Below, piece by piece: positions 20,607 through 29,548 of a stretch of 58,187 bases of DNA. Each line of letters opens with the position of its first letter. Positions within the stretch are counted from its first letter, which is position 1. A program made the position numbers and the translations under genes. The notes under the pieces were generated by a model, which was given only the letters and a program-made list of their open reading frames with translations, made no database searches and was not told where the DNA came from. The DNA is from Calditrichia bacterium (GTDB taxonomy: Bacteria; Calditrichota; Calditrichia; JAJRVZ01): positions 1 through 58,187 of the forward strand of contig JAGLYF010000239.1 of assembly GCA_023132435.1 (NCBI GenBank). Direction: 5' to 3'.

Positions 20607-21701
20607 ATGAAAGAAGATAATAAAGACAGCAAGGCACCAAAGGCTGCACCAAAGCCTGCAGCTTCCGGAGGGGGTGCTGCTGCTTTTCGTTTAACCGGCT
20701 TCCCTAAAGAGTTTGAACGCAATATCTGGGAGGACATGGATAAGCGATATATGCTTATTATGTTGTTTTCCTGGGTATTTATATATGGTATTGCGATCAT
20801 TTTAGGTGCAATAGACTATGACGAGGCAGCCCTTGCTGCAAAGGCACGACAGAACTATCTGGATAAATTTTATCAAGCCGAAATTGTACCTGATATTGTT
20901 GATACAGAAGAAGATACTGGAGAAGGTTTTAGTGATGAAGGGGAAGAGGAGGAAGATGAACGAGCTGAACGTGATCGCGGTAGAACGGCGGAAACCCGTG
21001 GACCCTCAGCACGAGAGATTGCGCAGCAAAGACGAGCTGCTGCCGCTGCCAGAGGTGCTGCACGCCGGCAGATGGAACAGCAAATCGCCGGAACGGGTGT
21101 GCTAGGTTTGCTGTCGGCTGCAGGCGGAGGTGGTACCGGAGACGCGGTCGTGGATGTTTTGGGTGATGTAGGCGCAGGTACCGGCGATCTGAGCGATGTA
21201 CTTTCCGGTGTTGGTGGACTGGCCACAGCGACCTCATCCGGGCAACGATCACGCCTGGGAAGTCGAGGTGGCGGTCGAGTAAGCGGTAGCGCCGATGTTA
21301 ATGAACTATTATCCGGAATCGGTGGAGCTGGTTCAGCAAATATAGGTAGAAAAGGTTCGATCAAAATGGCTTTGGATGCTGCTCGTGTGAGTGGAAAAGG
21401 ATCAAAAGCAGCTAATAGAGGTAGTGACGAACTATCCAGAGTTATTAATAGTCATAATGATGCTATTGAATATTGTTACAAAAAAGAGTCAAAGCTAAAT
21501 CCAAATCTAAAAGGTGATATACAAGTTGAGTTTACCATAGGCTACAATGGACGGGTAAAAGCTGTTCGTATTGTCAGATCGTCCATGCGGAGTAAAAATG
21601 TCGAAAGCTGCATGAGTGGTCGTATCAGAGGATGGCGCTTTAAACCCATCGATAAGAGCGAAGGAGATGTAAAAGTAAGACAGAAATATATATTTGGATA
21701 A
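20607..21701 (+). CDS. AgmX/PglI C-terminal (TonB-like) protein
   Basis: This 364-aa inner-membrane protein has a cytosolic Ala/Pro-rich N-terminus and one membrane helix (about residues 47-68, YMLIMLFSWVFIYGIAIILG). An acidic then Arg-rich coiled segment and a long Gly/Ser-rich linker follow. The C-terminal domain (about residues 275-364) has HNDAIEYCYKKESKLNPNLKG, GRVKAVRIVRSS and RGWRFKP. This end is typical of the AgmX/PglI group, best known from Myxococcus gliding (GltG/GltJ type) and TonB-like energy transducers. It probably carries force from the ExbBD motor across the periplasm. It is the last gene of the operon and is closed by a terminator. Confidence 0.82.
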   Translation: MKEDNKDSKAPKAAPKPAASGGGAAAFRLTGFPKEFERNIWEDMDKRYMLIMLFSWVFIYGIAIILGAIDYDEAALAAKARQNYLDKFYQAEIVPDIVDTEEDTGEGFSDEGEEEEDERAERDRGRTAETRGPSAREIAQQRRAAAAARGAARRQMEQQIAGTGVLGLLSAAGGGGTGDAVVDVLGDVGAGTGDLSDVLSGVGGLATATSSGQRSRLGSRGGGRVSGSADVNELLSGIGGAGSANIGRKGSIKMALDAARVSGKGSKAANRGSDELSRVINSHNDAIEYCYKKESKLNPNLKGDIQVEFTIGYNGRVKAVRIVRSSMRSKNVESCMSGRIRGWRFKPIDKSEGDVKVRQKYIFG

Positions 21702-21723
21702 AAAAACCACCAATGTATGAAAA

Positions 21724-21753
21724 AAAAGCCACTTATAAGTGGCTTTTTTTTTA
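21724..21753 (+). terminator. Intrinsic terminator after the motor operon
   Basis: The 16-bp palindrome GCCACTTATAAGTGGC (21,728-21,743) is preceded by seven A and followed by a run of T. It lies 22 nt after the AgmX-like gene. The flanking A-run means it could also act on the other strand. Confidence 0.9.
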
Positions 21754-21795
21754 TCTTATGGTGATAATTAAAAGTTTTTAAGAGAGATTTGATAA

Positions 21796-23565
21796 ATGAA
21801 ATATCGAACACACAATTGTGGTGAGCTTAGATCTGAGCATAAAGGACAGGTTGTACAATTATCCGGATGGGTAAAAAACTGGCGGAATCATGGAGGTTTG
21901 TTATTTATAGATCTTCGTGATCGATATGGTATAACACAGATAGTATTTAATCCACAGCAGGGCAAAACGCTCTATGAAAAAGCAATGACGTTAAGATCTG
22001 AATATGTCATATCAGTTCAGGGCAAGGTGAATTTGAGACCTGAAGGTATGGTTAATAAAGATATGAGCACAGGTGAAATAGAGATTACAGCCGAAAAATT
22101 GAATATTCTCAATGTTGCACAAACGCCTCCTTTTGAAATTATGGACGAAATAGATGTGCACGAAGAATTAAAGTTAAAATATCGGTATTTGGATCTTAGA
22201 AGAACTGCAAATAAAAATAATATTCTACTTCGGAGTCAGCTATATAAAATTGTTCGCGATTTTTTTCATCAAAATGACTTTGCTGAAATTGAAACACCTT
22301 TCCTGATGAAAAGTACGCCTGAAGGTGCCCGAGACTTTCTAGTACCAAGTCGAAATTATAAAGGGAAATTTTACGCATTACCTCAATCTCCTCAAATTTA
22401 TAAACAGATCCTTATGATAGCTGGGTTTGACCGGTACTTTCAAATTGTAAAGTGTTTTCGTGATGAAGACCTGCGAAAAGATCGTCAACCGGAATTCACA
22501 CAGATTGATATTGAGATGTCATTTGTAGATGAATCGGATGTTATGGATGTTTCGGAAAATCTGGTTAAAAAAATATATAAAGAAATAAAAGGTAAGGAAT
22601 TAAAATCTGAATTTCCAAGAATGTCATATCAGGAAGCACAGTCTAAATATGGTAGTGATAAGCCGGATCTCAGATTTGATTTGAGTATCACAGTTCTGAC
22701 CGATGTGTTTAATGAAACGCAGTTTAATGCCTTTTCCAGTGTTATTGATGATAAAGGAATTATCGCTGGTTTATGTGTTGAAGGTGCTGACCGGTTCTCG
22801 CGCAAACAGATCGATAAGGTAACCGACTTTGTAAAAAATCATGGAGCCAAAGGACTGGTATGGTTAAAACATCAGGAGGATACACTCGAAGGTCCAATAG
22901 TTAAGTTTTTATCCGATAGAGAGAAAAATGAGGTCATTCAAAAAACAAAATCAAAAAATAATGACATCATTTTTATAGTTGCCGGCAAAGAAGAGGAGAC
23001 CTTCTCTATTTTGGGAGAGTTACGATTATATCTCGGTGAATATCTTGATCTGCTAGATAAGACGAAAGATAGTTTTTTGTGGATCATTGATTTTCCGATG
23101 CTTGAGTTTGATCATGAGGAGAACAAGTTTGTTGCCAGGCATCATCCATTCACAAGTCCCATTACGAAAGATATTGATTTACTCGAGAAAGAGCCGACCA
23201 AAGTAAAAGCACGTGCATATGATTTAGTAATGAATGGAAACGAAATTGCCGGTGGGAGTATTCGTATCCATCAGGCATCACTGCAACAACGTGTATTTCA
23301 GATGTTGGGTATTTCAAAACAGGAAGCAGAAGATAAATTTGGCTTTTTACTGACCGCACTGGAATACGGTGCGCCGCCTCATGGGGGTATCGCTTTTGGT
23401 TTTGATCGTCTGGCAATGCTTCTGGCAAATGCAAATTCTCTGCGGGATGTTATTGCTTTTCCAAAAACAACATCTGCACTTTCTCTTATGGATGGTTCAC
23501 CTTCACCTGTTTCGGAAAAACAATTGTCTGAGTTGGGACTTCGTCTGGAGTCAAATAAAAATTAA
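21796..23565 (+). CDS. aspS: Aspartyl-tRNA synthetase
   Basis: This 589-aa class II synthetase charges tRNA-Asp. It has an N-terminal OB anticodon-binding domain (VVQLSGWVKNWRNHGGLLFIDLRD region, cited as GWVKNWRNHGG), class II motif 2 FRDEDLRKDRQPEFTQ, a bacterial GAD insertion domain at about residues 290-410, and motif 3 GAPPHGGIAFGFDRLAML. Bacterial-type length. Whether it is discriminating or also charges tRNA-Asn cannot be settled without knowing whether gatCAB is present. Confidence 0.97.
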   Translation: MKYRTHNCGELRSEHKGQVVQLSGWVKNWRNHGGLLFIDLRDRYGITQIVFNPQQGKTLYEKAMTLRSEYVISVQGKVNLRPEGMVNKDMSTGEIEITAEKLNILNVAQTPPFEIMDEIDVHEELKLKYRYLDLRRTANKNNILLRSQLYKIVRDFFHQNDFAEIETPFLMKSTPEGARDFLVPSRNYKGKFYALPQSPQIYKQILMIAGFDRYFQIVKCFRDEDLRKDRQPEFTQIDIEMSFVDESDVMDVSENLVKKIYKEIKGKELKSEFPRMSYQEAQSKYGSDKPDLRFDLSITVLTDVFNETQFNAFSSVIDDKGIIAGLCVEGADRFSRKQIDKVTDFVKNHGAKGLVWLKHQEDTLEGPIVKFLSDREKNEVIQKTKSKNNDIIFIVAGKEEETFSILGELRLYLGEYLDLLDKTKDSFLWIIDFPMLEFDHEENKFVARHHPFTSPITKDIDLLEKEPTKVKARAYDLVMNGNEIAGGSIRIHQASLQQRVFQMLGISKQEAEDKFGFLLTALEYGAPPHGGIAFGFDRLAMLLANANSLRDVIAFPKTTSALSLMDGSPSPVSEKQLSELGLRLESNKN

Positions 23566-23732
23566 ATATGTGAAAAAATTTCACAATAAAACACAAAATA
23601 TATTTATATTTTACTATTATTGCCGAGTATATATATAAAATATTTAAATATTTTATAGGTCGATATCAGTAATATTCAAATCTTTCGGACTTATTATCAA
23701 AAACCGGGATTAATTTCTAAAAAAATAAAAAA

Positions 23733-23750
23733 TCGGCATAAATCTTGCAT
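23733..23750 (+). promoter_or_regulatory. Candidate sigma-54 (-24/-12) promoter
   Basis: The sequence TCGGCATAAATCTTGCAT has GG and GC dinucleotides 12 nt apart, the fixed spacing of RpoN promoters (consensus TGGCAC-N5-TTGCA). It lacks the T before GG. A start would be about 160 nt upstream of the lipoprotein gene. Confidence 0.4.
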
Positions 23751-23837
23751 CTAAATTATAGGGTTTTGCTCGTATTTTTATTTTCTATAAATATTATTAA
23801 AAATTGACTTTATGGAAAAAATGTAATATTATTCTAC

Positions 23838-23866
23838 TTGACAAATATTTGTATATTTATTATGTT
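23838..23866 (+). promoter_or_regulatory. Sigma-70-type promoter of the lipoprotein/LysM pair
   Basis: TTGACA at 23,838-23,843, a 17-nt spacer, and TATGTT at 23,861-23,866. This is near consensus and leaves a 5' leader of about 45 nt with a strong AGGAGG ribosome binding site. Confidence 0.75.
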
Positions 23867-23918
23867 AATCTCAATTCTATCTTAACCCATGATAAAAACT
23901 TTTTAGGAGGCTTGGAGT

Positions 23919-24197
23919 ATGAAACTGTTACTAAATTCACTTAAGGTGTTCTTGGCTATTGGTCTGCTTGCCGGACTTTTTGCCAGCTGTGCCAGCCATC
24001 CCGATGAAGACCAAATTAAAGCTCTTGAGGAAACAAAAGCAGCTACTTTATCGGCGGAACAGGCATTAGCCCAAAAGAAACAGGATAGTAGTGATCTTGA
24101 AGCGAAGCTTGAGGCAAAAAAAGCGGAGCTAGAAAAAGTGAAGAAGGAGAAAGAACTCGTTCTTCAACGTTTAGAACAGAAAAAATCAGAAATGTAA
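23919..24197 (+). CDS. Small coiled-coil lipoprotein
   Basis: This 92-aa protein has a lipobox (LLAGLFASC, Cys24). The mature part is almost entirely an Ala/Glu/Lys coiled coil (about residues 38-92), similar in style to Lpp-type outer-membrane lipoproteins. It has its own near-consensus promoter and an AGGAGG site, so it is probably abundant. It lies 33 nt before a LysM protein gene, which suggests a joint role in attaching the outer membrane to peptidoglycan. That role is inferred. Confidence 0.8.
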   Translation: MKLLLNSLKVFLAIGLLAGLFASCASHPDEDQIKALEETKAATLSAEQALAQKKQDSSDLEAKLEAKKAELEKVKKEKELVLQRLEQKKSEM

Positions 24198-24230
24198 TTA
24201 GCTTAGCTTTATAATTAGGAGGCATAAAAT

Positions 24231-25076
24231 ATGAAAGTCATGAAATTATTTCTTTATCTTATCTTAGCGCTGGCCCTCAGCTCCGTTTCATTCGCTCAAT
24301 CTTATAATTATGAAGAAATGGAAATGGATGAATATAATGCCTTGCTGCAGGAATGGCAGGCCAGACTTGATGCAGCGAATCAAGGAATTGCTGGTGAAGA
24401 TACAAAAATTGCTGATGTAACCAAACAGACTGAAGATGTACAAGCTCAAATTGATACGCTCTGGGGTGAAATTTATACCGCTCTGGGATCTTCAAAAGCT
24501 GAAGATGAAGCGTATAAAAAAGAAATTCAAGCGCTACGTTCAGATGTTAGCGCACTTCTTGGAATGAGCCCTGATGAGATCTACAGAAGAAAAGGTGAAA
24601 TACAGGGATTTAAGGATCGCGTGGCGGAGTTCAGAACAAATAATCTGGCCCTCTTATCAGATAATATGGCTGCTCTTGATAACATTGAGAGTATGATCAT
24701 GCAGGCAGAAGAAAAAGCAAAACCAGTACAACCAGATACTTATTCGGTTGTACGTGGGGATTTTCTGTGGAGAATCGCCGGAATGAACGACATATACGGT
24801 GATCCATATGCATGGAGCAGAATTTATACCTCCAATAGAGATCAGATAAAAGATCCTGATTTGATCTTTCCCGCGCAGATTTTCCAAATTCCAAGAGATG
24901 TTGGTCCTAATGAGCATCTTGTTATAAAAGGTGAATTCCTTTCCAAGATTTCAGGATACTCGAATGTTTACGGCAGCCCTTTCAAATGGCAAAAGCTGTA
25001 TGAGGCAAACAAAGAAGTTGTAACCGATCCTAATATAATTTATCCTTATCAGGTATTGTCTATTCCACGCAACTAA
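24231..25076 (+). CDS. Secreted protein with two C-terminal LysM domains
   Basis: This 281-aa protein has a signal peptide (about residues 1-22, ending VSFAQS). A helical coiled region follows (about 25-160), then two tandem LysM modules (about 170-220 and 228-280). These share the pattern YSVVRGDFLWRIAG/LVIKGEFLSKISG, then a Tyr-Gly-x-Pro block and a closing QIFQIPRD/QVLSIPRN. LysM binds peptidoglycan. An intrinsic terminator follows. Confidence 0.9.
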   Translation: MKVMKLFLYLILALALSSVSFAQSYNYEEMEMDEYNALLQEWQARLDAANQGIAGEDTKIADVTKQTEDVQAQIDTLWGEIYTALGSSKAEDEAYKKEIQALRSDVSALLGMSPDEIYRRKGEIQGFKDRVAEFRTNNLALLSDNMAALDNIESMIMQAEEKAKPVQPDTYSVVRGDFLWRIAGMNDIYGDPYAWSRIYTSNRDQIKDPDLIFPAQIFQIPRDVGPNEHLVIKGEFLSKISGYSNVYGSPFKWQKLYEANKEVVTDPNIIYPYQVLSIPRN

Positions 25077-25116
25077 TATTTTGTATGCAATAGACATAAA
25101 CATAATAGGTTCTAAT

Positions 25117-25154
25117 AAAAAAGCTCTTAATCGTTCAGATTAAGGGCTTTTTTT
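25117..25154 (+). terminator. Intrinsic terminator after the LysM gene
   Basis: GCTCTTAATC and GATTAAGGGC form a 10-bp stem with one G-T pair. The stem is flanked by an A-run and a T7 run, so it may work in both directions. Confidence 0.9.
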
Positions 25155-25182
25155 ATTAAAAATTATAAAACGGAGAATTTAT

Positions 25183-26160
25183 TTGTCAGAGGAGTTTGAA
25201 AGAGAATTTCTTATTAAGGATACAGATTCACTTATCTTTTTTGGAGCCAACGATCGGAACCTCAAGATAATAGAGAAGCATTTTTCCGTCTTTATGTTTG
25301 GACGTGGAGATAAGATCACAGTTAGTGGTAAGGCAAAAGAAGTTGGTCAGGTTATTGAGCTCCTCAGCGAGTTAATTTTTATTATAAATAAAAATAAACG
25401 ATTAACCAGAACGGATCTTCTTACAGCGATACAAATCATTAAGGGAGAATCGCAGGAAGAAAAGGATGTTCCCAAAGCAAAGGACGAATTAAATTCTGTC
25501 GTATTATTCACAGATGCAGGGTATGTAAAACCCACTACACCCGGCCAAATAGAATATATGCAATCTACAAAAGATAATGATATCGTCTTCTGTATCGGTC
25601 CGGCCGGGACTGGCAAAACATACCTGGCCGTTGCCCTTGCCATCGCCTATCTGAATAAGAAAATCGTTAACAAAATTATTCTTGCCCGACCAGCTGTGGA
25701 GGCCGGTGAAAGCTTGGGTTATCTACCCGGGGATTACAGGGAAAAGATTGATCCATATCTTCGTCCTCTTTATGACGCCCTGACTGAAATGCTTCCGCGT
25801 GACCGCCTGCGTAAACTTATGGATCAAGAGGTGATAGAAGTTGTACCAATGGCCTTTATGCGCGGACGCACCTTAAACGATGCATTTGTTCTATTGGATG
25901 AAGCACAAAATTGCACATTCCTTCAAATGAAAATGTTTTTAACACGGTTAGGATTTAATTCCAAATCAATAATAAACGGAGATATCACCCAGATTGATTT
26001 ACCGGATAAAATATTATCCGGTCTCGTCAGTGTCCAAAATATTCTACAGGGTATTGAGGGGATTAAGTTTGTTTACCTGGGAGCAGAAGATGTAGTACGA
26101 CACCGTCTGGTTAAGGAAATAATTCATGCCTATGCCCAACGCAATGATAACGATTCGTAA
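25183..26160 (+). CDS. PhoH-like ATPase
   Basis: This 325-aa protein has an N-terminal KH-like region (about residues 1-95) and a PhoH ATPase domain. The P-loop is GPAGTGKTYLAVALA, Walker B is FVLLDEAQNCTFLQMKMFLTRLG (cited as LLDEAQN), and the sensor block is NGDITQIDLP. Family members are RNA/DNA-linked ATPases of uncertain role, often near ybeY. No ybeY follows here. The start is TTG 25,183, with CGGAGA 6-11 nt upstream. Confidence 0.92.
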   Translation: MSEEFEREFLIKDTDSLIFFGANDRNLKIIEKHFSVFMFGRGDKITVSGKAKEVGQVIELLSELIFIINKNKRLTRTDLLTAIQIIKGESQEEKDVPKAKDELNSVVLFTDAGYVKPTTPGQIEYMQSTKDNDIVFCIGPAGTGKTYLAVALAIAYLNKKIVNKIILARPAVEAGESLGYLPGDYREKIDPYLRPLYDALTEMLPRDRLRKLMDQEVIEVVPMAFMRGRTLNDAFVLLDEAQNCTFLQMKMFLTRLGFNSKSIINGDITQIDLPDKILSGLVSVQNILQGIEGIKFVYLGAEDVVRHRLVKEIIHAYAQRNDNDS

Positions 26161-26249
26161 CTAACATATTCTACACTTAGTTCACTGCTTGAATTAAAAA
26201 TGAAAAATATTTACATTAACTAGATTATTCTTTTAACAGGGGAAATCTT

Positions 26250-27434
26250 ATGAAATCTCTCAGAGAGGTGGTTATTGTTGGTGCCGTCAGAACACCAATT
26301 GGCTCCTTTATGGGTAGTTTAAGCTCACTTCCTGCCACGAAATTGGGAAGTATTGTCATCGATGAGGCTCTCAACCGTGCTGGAATTGAAAAATCGGTTG
26401 TTGATGAAGTGATAATGGGAAATGTATTAGTTGCAGGCGAAGGACAGGCCCCGGCCAGACAGGCCGCTCTGGGTGCTAATTTACCTGAATCGATAGAGTG
26501 TTTAACGATAAACAAAGTGTGCGGTTCAGGACTGAAATCAGTAATGCTGGCCTCCCAATCAATCATGGTTGGTGATGCGGATGTCGTTGTTGCCGGCGGT
26601 ATGGAAAGTATGAGTAATGTGCCATACTATCTTTTTAAGGCCAGGAATGGTTTTCGTATGGGCCATCAGAAGTTAGTAGATGGTATGATATTTGACGGAC
26701 TGTGGGATGTGTACAATGATTTTCACATGGGGAATGCAGCAGAATTATGTGCCCGTGAATGCAATATTTCCAGACATGATCAGGATGAGTTCAGTATTAT
26801 GAGCTATCAACGAGCGTTGGATGCTCAAAAAGCAGAGAAATTTAAAGATGAAATAGTAGCGGTGTCCATTCCGCAACGAAAAGGGGATCCTCTTATAATT
26901 GATACAGATGAGGAACCGACAAAAGTTAGCTTTGATAAGATTCCCACTTTAAAGCCTGTATTCGATAAGGAAGGTACTGTTACGGCAGCTAATGCTTCTT
27001 CGATCAATGATGGTGCAGCTGCGGTTGTTCTTATCGCTGAAGAGAAAGCAAAAGAATTGGGCCTCAAGCCAATGGCAAAAATCGGAGCACAAGCTTCAAC
27101 TGCTAAAAAACCGGAATGGTTTACCACAGCACCGGCTGATGCTGTACAGAAATGCCTGAAAAAAGCTGATCTGAATACCTCAGATATAGATCTTTACGAA
27201 ATAAACGAAGCGTTTGCGGTGGTTGCTTTAGCTGTAAATGAAATTTTAGATCTCAATGTAAACAATGTGAATGTAAACGGAGGAGCTGTTGCACTAGGTC
27301 ATCCAATTGGGGCAAGCGGTACAAGAATATTGGTAACATTATTGTATGAAATGAAAAAAAGAGCCGCAAATCGTGGATTAGCAGGCCTCTGTATAGGTGG
27401 GGGAGAAGCATCTGCATTGATAGTTGAAATGTGA
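26250..27434 (+). CDS. Acetyl-CoA C-acetyltransferase (thiolase)
   Basis: This 394-aa protein condenses or cleaves acetoacetyl-CoA. The active-site Cys is in KVCGSGLKSVMLA (about residue 90). The NEAFA block, the GGAVALGHPIGASG block with catalytic His, and the C-terminal CIGGG motif are all present. It pairs with a 3-hydroxyacyl-CoA dehydrogenase 15 nt downstream. Together they form two steps of C4 acyl-CoA interconversion (butyrate or hydroxybutyrate type, or beta-oxidation). Confidence 0.95.
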   Translation: MKSLREVVIVGAVRTPIGSFMGSLSSLPATKLGSIVIDEALNRAGIEKSVVDEVIMGNVLVAGEGQAPARQAALGANLPESIECLTINKVCGSGLKSVMLASQSIMVGDADVVVAGGMESMSNVPYYLFKARNGFRMGHQKLVDGMIFDGLWDVYNDFHMGNAAELCARECNISRHDQDEFSIMSYQRALDAQKAEKFKDEIVAVSIPQRKGDPLIIDTDEEPTKVSFDKIPTLKPVFDKEGTVTAANASSINDGAAAVVLIAEEKAKELGLKPMAKIGAQASTAKKPEWFTTAPADAVQKCLKKADLNTSDIDLYEINEAFAVVALAVNEILDLNVNNVNVNGGAVALGHPIGASGTRILVTLLYEMKKRAANRGLAGLCIGGGEASALIVEM

Positions 27435-27449
27435 AATAAGGGAGATGTC

Positions 27450-28298
27450 ATGGATGAAAATAAGATTTCGATTATTGGAAGTGGAACTATGGGTAATGGG
27501 ATTGCCCATGTATTTGCTGTTCGTGGCTATAATATAACTCTTATCGATGTAAGTGACGAAATTCTCGAAAATGCCCTTGGCACCATCAAAAAGAATATGG
27601 AGCGTCAGGTTAAAAAGGAAATAATTTCTCAGTCAGATATGGAAAAAGCTTTTTCAGAAATTAAGATCTCGACAGATCTTGAAAAAGCCGCTGACAGTTT
27701 TCTGGTGATAGAAGCAGTCACAGAGGTTAGTGTTCTAAAGAAAGAATTATTTCAGAAATTAGATAATATTTGTGACACGGATACAATTTTAGCAACCAAT
27801 ACATCTTCTATCTCTATTACTGAATTAGCTGCGGTAACACAAAGAATGAGTCAGGTTGTCGGCATGCATTTTATGAATCCGGTTCCGGTTATGAAACTTA
27901 TTGAAGTTATCAGAGGATTATCAACTTCTGATGAAACTTACCAAAAAATTCACGATGTTTCACTAAAACTCGGAAAAACACCTGTTGAAGTTAATGATTA
28001 TCCTGGCTTTATTTCTAACAGGATATTGATGCCAATGATAAATGAGGCAATTTATTGTCTGATGGAAGGTGTGGCAAACCGGGAAGCGATTGATACAGTC
28101 ATGAAACTTGGTATGGCCCATCCTATGGGGCCTTTAACATTGGCTGATTTTATTGGACTGGATGTTTGTTTATCAATAATGAATGTACTATATGATGGTC
28201 TGGGAGATTCGAAGTATAGACCGTGTCCTTTATTAAAAAAGCTGGTCGCAGCAGGTCATCTCGGCAGAAAATCCGGAAAAGGATTCTACGAATATTGA
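27450..28298 (+). CDS. 3-hydroxybutyryl-CoA dehydrogenase
   Basis: This 282-aa protein reduces acetoacetyl-CoA or oxidises 3-hydroxybutyryl-CoA using NAD(P). It has the Rossmann motif [13 protein letters not shown], the catalytic His region [18 protein letters not shown], and the C-terminal helical domain with [19 protein letters not shown]. It lies between the thiolase (15 nt) and nusB (4 nt), in one transcription unit. Confidence 0.95.
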   Translation: MDENKISIIGSGTMGNGIAHVFAVRGYNITLIDVSDEILENALGTIKKNMERQVKKEIISQSDMEKAFSEIKISTDLEKAADSFLVIEAVTEVSVLKKELFQKLDNICDTDTILATNTSSISITELAAVTQRMSQVVGMHFMNPVPVMKLIEVIRGLSTSDETYQKIHDVSLKLGKTPVEVNDYPGFISNRILMPMINEAIYCLMEGVANREAIDTVMKLGMAHPMGPLTLADFIGLDVCLSIMNVLYDGLGDSKYRPCPLLKKLVAAGHLGRKSGKGFYEY

Positions 28299-28302
28299 TC
28301 AT

Positions 28303-28758
28303 ATGGGCAAACGAAAAATTAAAAGAACTGAAGAACGAGAATTTGCCTTTAAGATGCTGTATGCTTGTGAGTTTAATCAAGATCCTTTTAATATACAAAT
28401 CGAGCGTTTGGATATGGCATCTCAGGAAAAGGCTACGCCATATGTAAGGCGGATAATATCGATTTATGAAACCTCAAAGGAAGAGTTTGATAAGTTAATA
28501 AAGGATAAACTCGAAAATTGGGATTTAAAAAGAGTCGCTATCATTGACAAGGTTATCCTGAGAATGGCGATAACAGAAATTTTTCACTTTGAGGATATTC
28601 CGCCTGAAGTATCCATTAATGAAGCAATAGAGTTAGCAAAAAAGTATAGTACGGCAGGAAGTGGTAAATTTATTAACGGTCTTCTTGATGCGATTTACAG
28701 AAAATATAAACAAAAAAAGAGCTCGAAGATAAAGAAAGAGGGAATATCTGCTGATTAA
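28303..28758 (+). CDS. nusB: Transcription antitermination factor NusB
   Basis: This 151-aa all-helical protein starts with a basic KRKIKRTEEREFAFKMLYAC block. The C-terminal block ISINEAIELAKKYSTAGSGKFINGLLD (here VSINEAIELAKKYST and GKFINGLL) is diagnostic. With NusE it binds boxA of rRNA leaders for antitermination. It has a basic extended tail. Confidence 0.93.
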   Translation: MGKRKIKRTEEREFAFKMLYACEFNQDPFNIQIERLDMASQEKATPYVRRIISIYETSKEEFDKLIKDKLENWDLKRVAIIDKVILRMAITEIFHFEDIPPEVSINEAIELAKKYSTAGSGKFINGLLDAIYRKYKQKKSSKIKKEGISAD

Positions 28759-28817
28759 AAAAAGTATTTAACCTCAGACTATACTAATATTACAGTTCGA
28801 ATTCGGGAAAGTATATT

Positions 28818-29534
28818 ATGCCTGTTGCAATTATATCAGATATTCATGGTAATCTTGAAGCACTAAAAGAAGCACTGACTTATATTGATGCCCATGCGAT
28901 CGAAACTGTCTACTGTTTGGGAGATATCGTCGGATATGGTCCAAACCCCAATGAATGCGTAGAAATAATAGCGGAGACATGTGCTCAGGTAGTAATTGGG
29001 AATCATGATCATGCCGCCATTGGCTTGACAAGTACAGAGTATTTTAATGACTTTGCAAAGATTTCTACACACTGGACGACTAATAATCTGACTGAAGAAA
29101 ATAAAGATTTTTTACATGGCCTGGATTTTACATTTGCTACGGACAAATTTTTGGCTGTTCATTCTACTCCATCTGCTCCGACGATGTGGCATTACATCCT
29201 TTCAGAGGTGGATGCTCAGCATGAATTTAAATATTTTGATGAAAAAATTTGCTTCATAGGTCATTCACATTTTCCAATTATTTTCAATAATCGGGCAGGA
29301 TTCACCCGTGCGCCTGAGGTTAAACTGGAGGCTGATGATAAATATGTTGTAAATGTGGGAAGTGTGGGACAACCAAGAGATGGAAACCCAAGGACCTGTT
29401 TTTGCGTTTATGATGAGGAAGAAGATAGCGTTCAATTTGTTAGACTGAATTACGATGTCAATAAAACGCGAGAAAAAATTATTAAAGCAGGGTTGCCAAT
29501 TTTTCTTGCTGATCGTTTAACGAAAGGATATTAA
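28818..29534 (+). CDS. Calcineurin-like metallophosphoesterase (YfcE-type)
   Basis: This 238-aa protein carries the metal-binding motifs in order: ISDIHGN (residues 6-12), CLGDIVGYGPNPNECVE, GNHDHA, and GHSHFP. It fits the small bacterial phosphodiesterase/phosphatase group. The substrate cannot be read from the sequence. It is 14 nt upstream of secA. Confidence 0.88.
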   Translation: MPVAIISDIHGNLEALKEALTYIDAHAIETVYCLGDIVGYGPNPNECVEIIAETCAQVVIGNHDHAAIGLTSTEYFNDFAKISTHWTTNNLTEENKDFLHGLDFTFATDKFLAVHSTPSAPTMWHYILSEVDAQHEFKYFDEKICFIGHSHFPIIFNNRAGFTRAPEVKLEADDKYVVNVGSVGQPRDGNPRTCFCVYDEEEDSVQFVRLNYDVNKTREKIIKAGLPIFLADRLTKGY

Positions 29535-29548
29535 CCGAGGTTTATTTA

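Larger units (their letters stand above)
23566..23918. other. AT-rich intergenic region with two promoter-like sites
   Basis: No gene is seen in these 353 nt. The right half holds a sigma-54-like -24/-12 element (23,733-23,750) and a sigma-70-like promoter (23,838-23,866). Both point to the lipoprotein gene at 23,919. Confidence 0.6.

Noticed and set aside
20873..21364. Long open frames opposite the AgmX-like gene
   Set aside because: They mirror the Gly/Ala/Ser-rich linker on the other strand; the composition is an artefact of the coding strand.
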